Below, piece by piece: positions 1 through 12,152 of a stretch of DNA of 64,000 bases. The number at the start of each line of letters is the position of its first letter. Positions within the stretch are counted from its first letter, which is position 1. This DNA comes from Agaricus subrufescens. Lineage: Eukaryota > Basidiomycota > Agaricomycetes > Agaricales > Agaricaceae. The stretch spans positions 2,356,001 through 2,420,000 of the forward strand of contig CM057066.1 in the NCBI GenBank assembly GCA_029945375.1, written 5' to 3'. The notes beneath the pieces were generated by a model, which ran no database searches, was not told the DNA's origin, and saw nothing but the letters and a program-made list of their open reading frames with translations. A program made the translations under genes and the position numbers.

Positions 1-540
1 TGCAAAAAATGGATGAAAGTATATTTCTACCTAAGGATAATCATATTTATGTCAGCAAATAAGTCTTTAAATGGTATAGATTACATAATACAATATATTA
101 TTGTACTTAGATAACTGTTTTAATTTAAATTACATCACAAACCTTGAAGACATTGTAATAATAAGCTAGAGATTAAAGATTTACTACTTAATAAAATATC
201 TAATCCTTAGAGTAGTATATAGGTAGATTCTGATATCATATCAGCAGCATTTGATCAGATTTTGATGGCATCAATACCAAAGCTACCATTTGTAGCTTTG
301 ATAGCCAGAAAATAGTATCCTCTGCCTTGATAAGTAGCCAATTCTGTATTTTCAATGCATAGGGACAAAACCATTCCAATGATGCTCTGACTTAAAAATA
401 TAATATAATAACCAATAATAACTGTATAGCAACATAACATTACACATTGGTAGCTTAGATACTAAGGTATATATATGAAATTTCTCAAGATTTTAAACAT
501 TTTATATGCACTGGTATATACCATTCTTTGCAGAGGTACA
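1..540. other. AT-rich stretch without a recognised gene
   Basis: Strongly AT-rich, no convincing coding region. Its right edge is a degenerate terminus of the palindromic Tc1-like family seen elsewhere in the window, so part of this stretch is probably the eroded interior of such an element whose left end lies outside the window. Confidence 0.4.
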
Positions 541-569
541 AAACATTGGAACAGTTTTGTCCCCCACTG
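541..569. repeat. Degenerate right terminus of a palindromic Tc1-like element
   Basis: The stretch AAACATTGGAACAGTTTTGT followed by CCCCACTG and then TA matches, with a few changes, the right end of the elements at 35393-36969 and 46411-47218, which end in GTTGCCCACTG next to TA. The TA at 570-571 would be one half of the target duplication. Confidence 0.6.
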
Positions 570-597
570 TATGTTTAATATCTGCATTTACTGAAAA

Positions 598-990
598 TTG
601 CTAACATTGGGGCAGGTTCATTTTTCTATAGCCAACTGGTCCAGTGGTTCACATGCATCATCTGACTTTGTTGTCGATCTCGCTGAAGACGTCTGCAATG
701 GCCACAAGAGCTGGCTCATTAGTATTAAGGACAATGCACTGAGTAAATTTCATGCAATGATGCATCAGATTTATAATCAATGCAGGTATGTAATTTGATA
801 ATTCATTAGCTTCATTACCTGATCATATGCCAGCAACAATCCAACTGCCAGATTAAGAATATTGGAAGGCATTCATCAGGTTGTTGACGTCGATGGCATG
901 GAAGACATCCCCACTGATACTGAGATAGCCTCGTCAACTCATTCCACTAGTAGTACTCTCAATGACCCCAATGTTTCACAAGAATTGTGA
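598..990 (+). pseudogene. Unrecognised two-exon C-terminal gene fragment
   Basis: I do not recognise this gene. Exons 598-785 and 834-990 join in frame across a 48-bp GT..AG intron (donor GTATGT, acceptor CCAG). The reading frame contains NGHKSWLISIKDNALSKFH and, after the intron, a Ser/Thr-rich acidic end that stops at TGA 988-990. No ATG starts the frame, so this is the 3' end of a gene that is truncated, or whose upstream exons have decayed. It lies next to a degenerate Tc1-like terminus and upstream of the NACHT remnants. Confidence 0.35.
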
Positions 991-1427
991 TCAGTTGCTA
1001 GCTTTACATCATGATTGGTCCGAATAGTATTTTTGATAATTTTGAGAACTGGCTGTCTGAACCAACATTAAGTCAATAATCAATGCATAGCCAAAATCAA
1101 TGATGCCGAAAACTTGGATAACTCTGAATAATTGTGGACCATACCATGATCAATCATTTAAGTTTCATCTATTTTAATGACACATGGCCATCAATTTTAG
1201 TGACAACGTACGTATACTTAACGATAGCCAACCAGGAGGACAAGACTGGTGGTGTAAGATTAGTCTACTTTGGCCAAATTGGCCAAATTGGGCTACATTG
1301 GACCAATATTGCATAAAATAGTATATATTCGTCTCAATTACCCATCTCCCACTTTCCTGATGGAGTAACCACTTAACATCGATCCATAATCCACTCTCAA
1401 CTCTGTCTAACAGCTACCAAACCACTG
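991..1427. other. Intergenic DNA, no gene seen
   Basis: No supported coding region. The right part leads into the first recognisable NACHT exon at about 1430 and probably represents eroded 5' sequence of that pseudogene. Confidence 0.4.
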
Positions 1428-2520
1428 TCGACACCACCAAGCGAACGGTGGTCAGGGCATGTTCAACAAAACTAGCAATTTTTTGTTACCGGGTGCTGTG
1501 TTCATCAATGCTCCTGACTGTGAGTACTCCTCTCCTTTATTAGATATACGACAACTGATATTTGTTATGGCTAGTGACTATGAACATGTCGGACAACAAC
1601 TGTAAGAAAATGATCGCCTTATATGGTCGGAGTCATCTGATCTCGTATTCCGCAGTTATGTCTTCCTTCCTCAAAGAAACAATAATAGGAGCCGAATTTG
1701 ATTCTTCCGATCCCAACATGCCATTACAGTGCCATCCTGGCACAAGATTGGAGACCATAAACCGCTGTCGAGACTTCATCCTCAACTGCCATGGGTCCCG
1801 GAAGTTGTGATGGGTGGTAGGGTCAACTGGAGTCGGAAAATCGGCAATCATGCAGTCTGCCGCTCGAGACTTAGATGATGTCTCAGATGTTGTCGTTGGC
1901 GCCACTATTTTCTTTTCTATCAAAGGCCGCCAAGATGGAAGAAAAGCAATCAATACCATAGCTTATCAGCTAGCTACCAAAATCGACTCATATCGCCTCT
2001 TTGTTCAACGCGAAATCACACGCGATCCTTCCTATTTCCGTAAATCACTACCAACTTAGAGTTCGACAAATTCATAATTGACCCGTTCATTCGTCGTCCA
2101 TTCCTGCCCCCTTCCTCTCGGGTCTTGATCATCCTCGATGGTCTTGATGAGTGTGTTAATGTCTCGACGCAGAGGGAGCTTCTCGGCCTCATTTCATTCT
2201 TTTGCATGACCTACCCTTCTTCGCCTATTGTGTGGATGGTCGCAAGCCGCCCCGAACCCCATATCACATTTTCCGGTCCATCTTATCACAGCCCTTGAGT
2301 TCACCTCTGAACATCGTGTGGTTGAGCTTCGATTTGTGGATCCAGAAGAGGCCATCTCGGAGTAGATATATAACTCTTATACTGGCTGGATAAACCGTGA
2401 ATCGATTAACGAGGATGATGAGGCCTCGGATGGTGAATACTAAAGCGAGGATGACATATGACCCAGCATATGCTTACTGTTTTGAGCGGTTCATCTGCGT
2501 AGAACATCTTCATTTGCGTC
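1428..2520 (+). pseudogene. NACHT NTPase pseudogene D (internal deletion, stops)
   Basis: A broken + strand relative of NACHT genes A, B and C. The second-exon motif GQGMFNKTSNF is at about 1457, the microexon NMSDN at about 1580, then LKETIIGAEFDSSDPNMP and the P-loop GVGKSA. Arg of the RWVVG stretch is CGA in gene A but TGA here (1808-1810). A further stop and a 2-bp insertion follow near 2056. After Walker B (DGLDEC) and RPEPHI at about 2265 the sequence jumps directly to the C-terminal domain (LEFTSEHRVVELRFVDPE), so roughly 1.3 kb of the middle is deleted. The acidic tail and the start of the downstream second C-terminal copy are still visible to about 2520. Not functional. Confidence 0.85.
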
Positions 2521-2939
2521 TGTGCTTTGTCATAGTGAGGGTTTAGCGTATTAACATCTTGGAAGCCAATATTACATGAAATCCTTTCAAGCGGTAGGCA
2601 TGGGCCGACAACGGGAAGGATGTAACGTTGGTTGTTACGCCTTCTCTTATCTTTCTATCCATTCTTTCGTCCTCCTCTAACCATTACTTGGTATAAAAAA
2701 AAGTCTGAACATTCGGAGACGGATTTCAAATTTCTGAGGTCGGTAGTCCAGTTGGTAATTTGGCTGGAGAGGTTCTTCAGGCAGCTAGAATTGTCTGCAA
2801 ACTTACGGAGCTGATGCAAATGTCCTTGCGAGTTTCGCAGTTATGAAGGGGGCTGGGAATAAGAAGCGCGATAAGCACTTGCTAAAGTTGTGTCAAAAGT
2901 GCGGAGGGAGCTTCATATGACTAATAAATTACAGCTATT
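2521..2939. other. Intergenic DNA, no gene seen
   Basis: Between the two NACHT pseudogenes I see no supported gene. A short reading frame at 2632-2814 has no recognisable content. Confidence 0.35.
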
Positions 2940-5030
2940 AGCTTCACGGTGTGCGCAGGCTGTGCGACTGTCTGTCCCCATACCGGATGGGTAACGGCCA
3001 CTAGAACAACTATAGGAGACTACTTTTGTATCCCTGGCATACCCCTTGACTGCTCCTCTACACCGGGTCCCGGCTCTACTGGCCGTTCTCATCGTTGTCC
3101 CACAAATGAGATCTATCTGTTCCAACCAATCTCAACGCTCTACCAAAACTGTCTATTCCTCAATAGATCCGGATCAATGGGCGAACTCCAGTTCATGCCG
3201 TACCCCTATGAGAGCCCTCTACTGAAGTAAGCCAACCCATCCCCCTACCATCACAAGCCAAACTTACCAATACATGGCAGCCAGTTTCGTTGTCAACTCC
3301 TCGATACCACGTAGAGCACCATTCCGCTCACCATGATGATGGATTCTTGCCATCACAAGTGGCCCACCGTGATACCGACACAGGTGATATGGTCAAATCA
3401 CAATACCGTTCTCTTCACCACGGTTACTCCCAAGTTCCTCAAGCTGGGAGGGTTGCTGAAGCTGCAACCCACTCTGCACAGCCTTCGCTAGTGTCTCGAT
3501 GCCCAACGGGTTCTTTCCTATCACCAGATCGTAATCGCTCCTGGAAATCTCCAAACCTATATCAATCGCACCCGCAGCACGGGCAAGGCATGTTCAATAG
3601 CAATCTTTCTTTAACGGGTCATATGCTTATCGATAACAACGCAGTCAATTGTGAGCATACTGACCTACTGCATGGATAACGCATGCTGATTAGGCGCCAT
3701 CTCTACTAGTCACAATTAAACAATATCCAGAACTCGGATAATGATTGTCAATGAAACTCCATAGCATATTCAGCTTATACTGACCCCGCTGTGTCTAGTG
3801 ATGGCAACACTTCTATGGAACATAAGGCCTAGAGCAGCATTCCATTTATGTGATCGCAATCTGCCTCCGCGTTAGTCGTTATTGACGGCCTTGCTGAATG
3901 CGACAACGCGTTCACACAGCAAGAGCTGATGGAACATATCTTACACTTCTGTATCACATATTCTACCTCGTCCGTTGTTTGGATCATTGCGAGCCTCACA
4001 TTAGAGCCGTCTTTGTTCTCCAAACTTGCGCCCGTGTATGAAAGGGAAGAAATTCTGGTAGATTCCAATGAGGCCCGTGAAGATGTGGAATACTACGCCG
4101 ATGGATTGAAGAAGGTTCAAATGGTATCGATCACTCTCCATGAGTTGTCCCAATGGCCCTCTGATTGTGATTTTCTCAAAACTTCCGATGGACTGTTCGC
4201 ATATACTTCTACTGTGGTGGTCAGGTATATCAATAACGCCACTTATGGACATCCAGCCTCTTGGCTCAATGACGTACTGGTGATATTGATACCGGTACGA
4301 AAAGTCATGTTCCTGGGAAATATCATCCCATGGCTAGACTCAACGAATTATGCACTTACATCATGTCCAAGATTCCTGCCGATGTTATGGTCTATACCTG
4401 AAAGCTATCTCTTCTATGCTTGGATGAAGATTGGGACCACTTTCCCTTTCAATTTCACTGCAATTTGTTAGAAATGACGTGAAATGCTGCTTATGGTGCC
4501 ACCCATAATACCCACTCCTTTGTCAGAGCCTCGGGACCTGCTCAAGCCGCCAATGATTCCCTTGAATCTTTCATAAGTCATTCCCTGACTTCCTCCGAGA
4601 TCTTGATCGATCCGGGTCCTCTACGAATGATTGCGCTGAGATCGGGGAACTCAACCATCAGATTACCCTGAGAATTATTAGAGGCTCCCGAGGGCATTAA
4701 TATGGACTGTCTGAGTGATGATAGCCTAATATTTGGCCACGGTACTTTGGAAAGGAATTCCAAGTCCGATAATCATATCTCCTTTTCGTGGCTTGCTGAG
4801 GGATAAATAGAGTGTACCGCAATACGATGGACTACGCACGCAAATCTCTATGGGAGATTCTAGATGGATTTGGCTGACAAAAACGAGTTTTTCGGAGTTG
4901 GCTGTGTATGCATGCTTTGACTGATTGTTTTGTCAGGGTTCCAAGCGTATTTTTCTCTACAACTTTACGTGATACCGCGTTTATAAGTTGTATCAAGAGA
5001 TATCTCGTTCGACTACATGTCTATGTGTGT
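2940..5030 (+). pseudogene. NACHT NTPase pseudogene E (P-loop half missing)
   Basis: A second + strand NACHT remnant, more diverged than D. The low-complexity Pro/His/Gln-rich N terminus is recognisable at 3290-3560, followed by the second-exon motif HGQGMFNSNLSLTGHMLIDN at about 3570-3650. The P-loop half of the NACHT domain is absent. Homology resumes at Walker B (VVIDGLAECDN, about 3878) and continues with FCITYSTSSVVWIIAS, EREEILVDSNEAREDVEYY, LSQWPSD and GLFAYTSTVVVRYI to about 4280. After frameshifts, pieces equivalent to residues near CNLL.MT and the NRPGT-SISWPG region of gene A are visible up to about 4800. Multiple stops; not functional. Confidence 0.7.
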
Positions 5031-5099
5031 GACTTCTAGACGGCGTAGTGGAGCGACTCCAGTGCTTTACCTGTCTCTGGTCATTGAACCTAAATTTTG

Positions 5100-5232
5100 A
5101 TGTACGTCGATGGCAACTAGATCAACTCATACAATAGATGCTTCTTTGCAGAGAAATCCAGGGTATAGGTTCCTCATGGACGGTTACAACGTTTCGGAAG
5201 ACAAACATCCTGAGGCATTGACACTCGGGATC
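5100..5232 (+). pseudogene. Possible relic exon of the amidotransferase-like gene
   Basis: A short stretch reads NPGYRFLMDGYNVSEDKHPE and is followed by a GTAAGTTG donor. It resembles exon 1 of the downstream amidotransferase gene (NSGYSLVMDAYDTQEGEYP before GTAAGTTG). This suggests an old partial tandem duplication. The rest of 5030-5770 shows no gene. Weak call based on about 20 residues. Confidence 0.3.
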
Positions 5233-5777
5233 CCGTAAGTTGATTGATTGCGTAGTTTAAGTTTCATTTTAGAGACAGACTAATCTTGCGTATTTCATTC
5301 GCCATCCCGGGATCTCAGGGTCAGGATTTTCCATGAGTTTAGTCTGGGTTAGTCTTCCTCTCCTATCGTTCATTGCTGTGGCATGCTTATGCATTGAGCA
5401 TTCAATTTTGGGTTGGGTGGAAGAACCCTAACAGATGGAGGGTTAATTGCGCAGCACTCGAACACGATTTGCGATGTATACTGAATGGATTGTTGACACT
5501 CCGCATGAATGACAGCCTCCATGAGAGTGACGCTGCGCTGGTAATCAGGTCTTTTTTACATAACATTGTGTTAAGTTTCAAGATTCTGACTGTTACGTTA
5601 CATTACACCAGAAAATCACGGAACTCTCCATTCAGGGACGTGAGTCTTTGATCTCATCATAGAGCCTGTATACTTCACTCGCCATACGGGTGCCTACCGC
5701 TTATTCAGTGGAATCTTTCATGGCGTTCTGTCAAGTTTCATTCTCATAGCAAACCCGGACACACAGGAAAAAGACCG

Positions 5778-5785
5778 TATATAAG
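5778..5785 (+). promoter_or_regulatory. TATA box of the amidotransferase-like gene
   Basis: TATATAAG lies 52 bp upstream of the ATG at 5837, the usual place for a fungal TATA element. Confidence 0.55.
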
Positions 5786-5836
5786 ACTGTCGAGGTTTTC
5801 CTGCTAAAATCATCCTCCGAACTCTCTTACCTCGTC

Positions 5837-6975
5837 ATGCCTGCCTCTAGTACTAGAACCGTCCGTTGTGCTCTATTCGTCAATGATTATTGGACCAAAT
5901 CTCTTTTGGCCCACAATGGCGACTATCTCAACATGTATAGGCGATGGTTGATTGCTTCCTTGCCCAAGAACTCGGGCTACTCTCTCGTTATGGATGCTTA
6001 TGACACCCAGGAGGGAGAGTATCCTCAGAAGGAGTACGTCGACAACTACGACGTTGTGTTACTCTCTGGATCATGTAAGTTGAAATGTTTCACGCCGAGC
6101 ACCGTATAGGGATTGACTGATTGTTGCTCTCAGCCAATGATGCATGGTCTGACGCACCATGGGTTTGCGAACTTGTGGATTTCATTGCGGATGTTATCAA
6201 GAATTATCAAACTATCAGACTTTACGGTGAATCTAGTCATGGGTATATGCTAGAGCTATAGTCGTTTCTGACTCTTTTATACCAGGTGTGTGCTTTGGGC
6301 ATCAGATCATCTGTCGTGCTTTGGGCGGTTCGGTCGGTAAGAACCCAGAAGGCTGGGAGATTGGACCTACCGCTCTCCAAACTACCCCTATGGGTAGATT
6401 GATCTATGACGCGGAAAAAATCGTAAGCATAGCAATTTACGACTGTAGGAACGTTAAATGAATATCTGGTTGACCCACAGGCGCTCCAACAATTCCATCA
6501 AGATGTTGTACCAATAGGATCTTTGGCTGATAAGTTTGCTACAGGCGAACTTTACCTCTTGGCCAGTTCACCGAGGACTGTCAACCAGGGTATCGTCAAG
6601 TTCTACAAATTCGGCCCGCACTCAGAAAGTCCAAGCTTCAAATACATCGAATACGCTCATATTTTGACCAGTCAAGGTCATCCGGAATTCGATGAGGCCA
6701 CAATGACCGAGCTTATTCGTCAACGTGATGAGAAGAATCACCTTGATGAGGATGCGGTTGCTGGCTATTTTGGTCCCAAGGGCTCTGGTCGCGAGCATGA
6801 GCCTCATAATAAGAAGCGCAGACATGGTGCTAGGTATGGACCGGATTACGATGGTGTTCTGGTGATTGGGAAAGCGTTCTGGGAGATGTTTGGTGTGGAT
6901 TATAGTCGGGATACCCGTATTTCCGCGATGGCAATAGAACCAAATGCTGGCCATCTCTTTTTGCTTGCTGATTAG
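5837..6975 (+). CDS. Class-I glutamine amidotransferase-like protein
   Basis: Four exons (5837-6074, 6134-6226, 6286-6422, 6481-6975) join in frame to about 320 residues. The fold is that of class-I glutamine amidotransferases: a Rossmann-like N-terminal half ending in DVVLLSGS, a nucleophile elbow GVCFGHQ with Cys at about residue 113, FHQDVV near 162, and the remaining catalytic pair in GHPEFD (His about 223, Glu about 225). The length and arrangement match stand-alone fungal members such as the yeast YLR126C-type proteins, which are thought to act as cytosolic glutamine hydrolases or transferases; the acceptor is unknown. The C-terminal third has a basic patch (NKKRRHG). All introns are 57-59 bp with canonical ends. 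The ATG follows a TATA box by 52 bp and starts the first homologous stretch. No defect seen. Confidence 0.9.
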
Positions 6976-7751
6976 TTTAGGTATCCCTGTATATCGATGT
7001 CATTTGTTATGTCTTTAGGAAGATGGGAATGTTTCATGCGTTGTACTATGTGTTGAGTGGAATTATAATCAGGCTCTCACTCTAATGTCATATGAATCAT
7101 ATCATTATGTTGTGAGACTGAGTGCGCAAGAACTTCACTGTCATAAAGCAAGGCGTCAGAGTTTTGGATTGCTCCAAAATAAGGAAGGAAAAAGCTTTGT
7201 ACAAGTCTGTCCCAGATTTATCGCTATGCTCTTCTACTGCTTCCACAGTAGGGCTGATGAATGAACGCAGGAGAAATGTTAAGTAGTAATCACGGAGACA
7301 AAGATGCGCAAACGCGGCCACGGTCGCGGTGGCAGCATTGTGTGTTCCCTCAGACGAGATTCTAGCTGCGCATTACCGGTAGCTACACGCCACTACAAAG
7401 CCTCAAAACCTATGCCAAGCAGTCCGGCATCTCATCAAAGATCTTGGCCTGACGTTGGAGAACATTAATAGAAGGATCAGCCTGACCGGGAACCCATGTA
7501 CAGGGCTATAACGTGATCGCACTGCCCGGTGCTCAAGCGCTGACATGGCAGGGTCGATTGACGACGCACATACTTGATATGCAAGGGGTTTTGGCGAATA
7601 AAATTTCAGTAGATTAACGTACTTTGATGTAATAAATTCGACAGGACCAACACCGTAACACCTGGACCTCTTTGCCCGGCAAGTGCCGCCGTGTTGCTTG
7701 CACGTGACTGCGACCTTGAAGCAATTCTGCCGACAAAGAAGAATTGCTGGC
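6976..7751. other. Intergenic region between amidotransferase and helicase
   Basis: No supported gene. Overlapping short frames on both strands near 7400-7870 look like chance frames in GC-richer DNA. Promoters of the flanking gene would lie at its right end. Confidence 0.5.
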
Positions 7752-9903
7752 ATGTACACAGCGCTGCGGCGGTCGTCTCGGGTCCAGCTATGTGCGCGCA
7801 TCCACTCCTCCGCAACCCAGTGCGCTCAAAAGCCCAAGCCTCCCGGTCGGTCTGTTTCTGTTGAACCATGTTTTTTTTTTTGGTCTAAATTTATTCCCGA
7901 ACAGGCTCTTCGTCGTCGCGTCTTGCGCAGGACCTCGAACCAAAGTCATCGTCGGGACGGTATGAAGTTGCTAAAGGGAGGGACGACTTCGCCCGATATC
8001 AACCTCCCCACCAAGACTCCCATTTTCTGGAAAAATACGGAAATCGACCTGAGAGACGGGAGAGGCGGCCCATGCCGAGGCATGAACCGGAGGAAACACC
8101 ACCGACGCGGCCCTCGTCCGATGCTGCCATAGAAGAAGAGGAATCCGAGTTCTACCACCCCCCGTCCCCAGTCAGTCTTTCGCCGTCCCGCCCAACGGAC
8201 GATTCCACGTTCCCCAAAACAAACCCGCAATTGGCCACAGCATTCACGTCTCCTCCCCTCCTTTCCGGCTTCATCCCCTCTCTTGATGCCATGCTTGGCC
8301 CCTACGCAAGACCAACGCCCATCCAAGCACTCAGCATCAAGTGGCTAATAGAGGCACCACACTCTGAAGTGTCGACGAACGAGTGGAAGCAGTTCCTCCT
8401 CGCCTCAGAGACCGGCTCTGGAAAATCCCTTTGCATACCTATTACCGCTTCTCCAACGCCTTAAACTCGATGAAGAGTCCAGTGCTGCGACGCGCGGTAC
8501 AGAACGTTCTCTCAATCCGCGTGCCATCATCCTTGCTCCTACTCACGAACTTGCACGACAACTTTCATCTTTCGCCAAGGCTTTGACACGCGATGTCAAG
8601 TTAAGGACTATGTGTGCCAGCAGAGCAAATACCGCCAGTACGAAAAAGCATGACATGACAGCCAAAAGTCTCTCCAAATTGCTAGACGCTCTAGATGATG
8701 GTACAAATTTGTCTGAAGATTCGCATCTAGGAAGGGAGGGTATGGCGGTAGATGTCCTAGTTGGGACACCCGTCAAACTGATGGAAATGGTCAGAGGGAG
8801 AGGATGGGACCGTTTAGAGGGTAGATTAGAGGCGGACGCTGATGGAAACTTTCCGAAATTGCGAAGGGGACGAGACAAGATGCCGGGTATAGGACAATGG
8901 AAGAAGGAACCCGAACTAGGGCTGAAGAATATTGAGTGGGTTATCGTTGACGAGGCAGACGTCTTGTTCGGTATGCTCTTCTAAAAACTGATATTTCCAA
9001 TGACTAACGTCTCTCTTAGACCCCGATTTCCAAGAGGTGACTCGTACGCTTTTGGCTGATATCAGTTCAGCTCGTGGCCATCCTATCAAAATCAAACCAT
9101 CCGACTCTCCATCTTCTATCACCCCAAGCAATCCCCCAACATCTCCCGAACCCATAAATTACCCATTCAACCTCGTCCTCACCTCCGCCACCATCCCCAA
9201 AAACCTCGCCAACTACCTCGACCAACACCATCCCGACCTCATCCGCCTAGCCTCCCCAAGCGTCCACCAACTCCCTCGAAACCTCAAAACCGAATACGCA
9301 TCCTGGTCAGGCGGCAACAAATTCGCCGATATCGAACACCAATGTCGTAAAGTCTGGGCATCAGATGACGCCGTTTGGAGAATGGTCAAACCGGATTCAC
9401 CAGCGGCTCTCTCCAAAATTTTAATATTCTGCAATAAAAGCACGAAGGTTGTAGAATTGGCTGGGTATCTTGAGGAGAGGGGCATTAAATGTGTTGCGTT
9501 GACGAGTACGAGTGATGAGAGGAAGAGGGGGTCGAATAAACACCTCGAAGGGTTTTTACGACCTGTCAAAATCCATTCGGATCGTTCTCGTGTGAAGAAG
9601 GCTGGTGATGTTGACGCTGATGATGGTGGTGAAAATCAAGCTGTGTTGAGAGACCCGAAGAAGACCCCCCATGTGATGATCACGACTTCGTTACTTTCGA
9701 GAGGATTGGATTTCGCACCAGAGTTGGAAAATGTGTTTATTGTGGACGAACCGAGGAATATGGTTGACTTTTTGCATAGGGCTGGGAGGAGTGGGAGAGC
9801 GGGAAGGAAGGGCAAGGTTGTGATTTTTACCAAGATGAAGGGGAGGGGAAGTTCGAGGAGTTTGAAGGTGAAGGAAAGGGTTAAAAGTGTGATGAAGAAA
9901 TGA
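7752..9903 (+). CDS. MRH4: Mitochondrial DEAD-box RNA helicase, Mrh4-like (one frameshift)
   Basis: Exons 7752-7845, 7905-8970 and 9020-9903 encode an ATP-dependent RNA helicase of about 680 residues if one base is discounted. The start gives an Arg/Ser-rich mitochondrial presequence (MYTALRRSSRVQLCARIHSS). Motifs in order: Q-motif region PTPIQALSIKW, motif I ASETGSGKS (about residue 205), Ia APTHELARQ, TPVKLMEM, II VDEADVLFD, III SAT, then FCNKST, SRGLDF and HRAGRSGRAGR in the second RecA domain. In yeast, Mrh4 is needed for mitochondrial large-subunit assembly. One extra C in the TCCC run at 8426-8429, just after motif I, shifts the frame; downstream the correct frame (FAYLLPLLQRL) continues to the stop. 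Everything else is intact, so either the assembly has an error there or the allele is newly broken. Confidence 0.85.
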
Positions 9904-10206
9904 TCAAACCTTATCTATGTGTGATACTTATTTTAATAACACGGGTAATGCTAATAGCAAAGTCAACTCAAAATGCGATCCTCGCTCATAAAAGCTAATG
10001 ATAAAACGGTGGAGCGTCTGATGCAGGTTTACTTTGATAACCGTTTCCGGTCATTCATACGCGTTGAACCAATTTCTGATCCGAGTCCTATAAAGTGTCT
10101 GAGTCTCTAAAGTACAACCATAAGCATCACACTTGTACAATGCACATGCAACGATCATTGCATTAAATAAAAAAAAAAAAATTCTATCTCATCATCATCA
10201 TGATCA
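9904..10206. other. Short region between convergent genes
   Basis: Convergent 3' ends of the helicase (+) and the permease (-). AT-rich with poly-A and CAT repeats around 10163-10205. No gene or clear terminator motif. Confidence 0.5.
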
Positions 10207-12152
10207 TCAACAAACCCGTTTTTCCTCAGTCAGCTTTTTAAAAGCCCACCAAATCCCACCAACAGCAAACAACGCCCACCCAACCGCCGCATGCGTCCAA
10301 TACGGCAACGCCTGATACGGCTCCGCTCCCGAAGGAGGTCTCACCAAAGGCGCAACAAACAAAAAGACATTCGCAACCCCAAAAAGAAGGGTGGAGATAA
10401 GAGTGGTAGTGGATATCTTGTGCCAACAATAATGCGCATGTTCCGGAGACTGGGATGAGGATGCAAAGCATAGATAGATTAACCCGAATGAGATGACGGC
10501 GTTGATAATTGTTAGGGGATAGGATGACTGTTTTTGGAAAATAAATAAATTCACTGATGACACTGTGAATTACTTGGGAAGATGAAGACGTACGAGGTTG
10601 ATGACTAGGTTATATGCGTCACCGGCAGGGGCAAAAAAGATTATAAGAATGCAAAAGAACCAATCTAGATTGAGGTTAATTTGCATTAGCGGACCTTTAA
10701 ACTCCGAGAGACGAACGTAGGCTGTGCCCTGCAAGTGGGGCGTCAAAAGGCCAATTCGAAGCCCATAATCTACTCCAGGGCAAAACTCCTTCTTTGCCCA
10801 GCTCGTGATTGATGCGCCCTTGTGCAAACACCTGTGTTGGTACGTGAACATCTCAGGTGCCGGTTAATAAGGGGGTATGCGACCTACCACGGCAAGTACA
10901 CTCCCTAGAGCAGAAACGGCCACCCCGAAGTCGACCCATCTTTCGACCTTCTCTCCCCAGATGTTTTTCATCAGTAGTGCAACGACGAGACGTCCAGATT
11001 CTTTGATTTCCCCCTTGGAAGCACCGGCAAGATAAGCGATATTCGTAAACAGATAAAGAGCTGCCACAATAGCAACCGCTAAGGGACCTGCCAATTTGAT
11101 CGTCCTCGTCGGGTTGCGCATCTCCGACAAGGCGTAGTTGGCATTCGAGAACCCAATGAAAGACCAGATCACCTAGATAAGACTGTGAGAGACCAGAAAG
11201 GAAATAGATTGCGGAGTTATAATTCACGCTATACAGTGCCAGGCACACAGATGAGGCACTTGAGATGGTGCCTACCCAGACGTTTTGGAAGTTCTCGTGT
11301 CCCCTCCACCTTTCTTCGACGAGACCGGAGGAGCCTGGAATGCCATAACGGAGGCCACAAGACCGGTCGCAGGCGACGACAGCTAGAACGATCAATTTGA
11401 AGACACCAAGAACGTTTTGTATCCAGATCCCCAATTCTGCAGATCCCTGAAGGAGGCGCAAGGGTTTATACAGAAAGGCAGTGAACCTCAGGAGCAGGGG
11501 CGAGGGGTCTCCGTGAAGAAGTGCCCTGAGAATGTATTCACCGAAGATTAACGAATTACCCGCTCCCCAGCCTGTCCAAGAATGAATGGCGTATCGATTA
11601 TGTATATTTCCAATGTGACATACCAACTAATGACATGCCTCCGGCATAGATGCATGTTATGAGGAGAGCGGGTTTAGGGAAGAGATATTCCAGATAGTTC
11701 TTCTCGGCGCCATTTTTGGTAATCGCCTACGAAGATGTTTGGATAGAAAATGACACGATCACGAAGATACGCACCGTTCCCCATACAATGTACACCTGCA
11801 TCCCGGCTGCAGCATAGAGACTTCCCAAGATCCATAGTAAGCTACCGCGGTCAAGTTGAGGGCTGAGTTAGATGGGTCCTAGCGTTGTTCATACTGACAG
11901 TGAAAGCCCCACGCTTCCGCTCAAAGAAAGGATTGATGCGGGGGTGGCGAAAATGCTAACGAGGGGTCAGAACGAACATCACGGTGAGCGGAAACAGACG
12001 TACCCAGTCCCGATTATTCTGTTGAAGATGATGAAAACCACAGAGAAGAAGCCGATGCCAGCCTTGCGGCTGACTGCAGGATCCCACGACGAGGTTCCGT
12101 AGTGTCGGGCATCTGTACCGACGAGCAGAGCGTCTGACGGCGTCTTGGACAT
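10207..12152 (-). CDS. L-type / MUP1-like amino-acid permease
   Basis: Nine exons (12152-12004, 11955-11899, 11841-11775, 11726-11624, 11571-11228, 11172-10888, 10831-10717, 10664-10594, 10527-10207) keep frame across all junctions and give about 503 residues, the usual size for fungal MUP1/LAT-type transporters. The family signatures are clear: SRKAGIGFFSVVF and FNRIIGTGIFATPASIL in the first helix, GSLYAAAGMQVYI, the WSFIGFSNANYALSEMRNPTR core, VLAVVFAQGRINHELGKEGV, and a hydrophobic end with PYWTHAAVGWALF. It should import amino acids, probably methionine or other large neutral ones, at the plasma membrane. In exon 5, between VLGVFKLIVLAVVA and ERWRGHENFQNVW, the frame reads CDRSCGLRYGIPG, whereas the next frame gives a more membrane-like ATGLVASVMAF; two compensating indels are possible there. 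Confidence 0.88.

Noticed and set aside
2735..2800. tRNA-like stretch GTCGGTAGTCCAGTTGGTAA
   Set aside because: It has a weak A-box look but no matching B-box and no cloverleaf that I can fold.
7403..8132. Overlapping frames of 75-150 codons on both strands before the helicase
   Set aside because: Only the stretch from 7752 makes sense, as the mitochondrial presequence exon. The rest have no domain and overlap each other.
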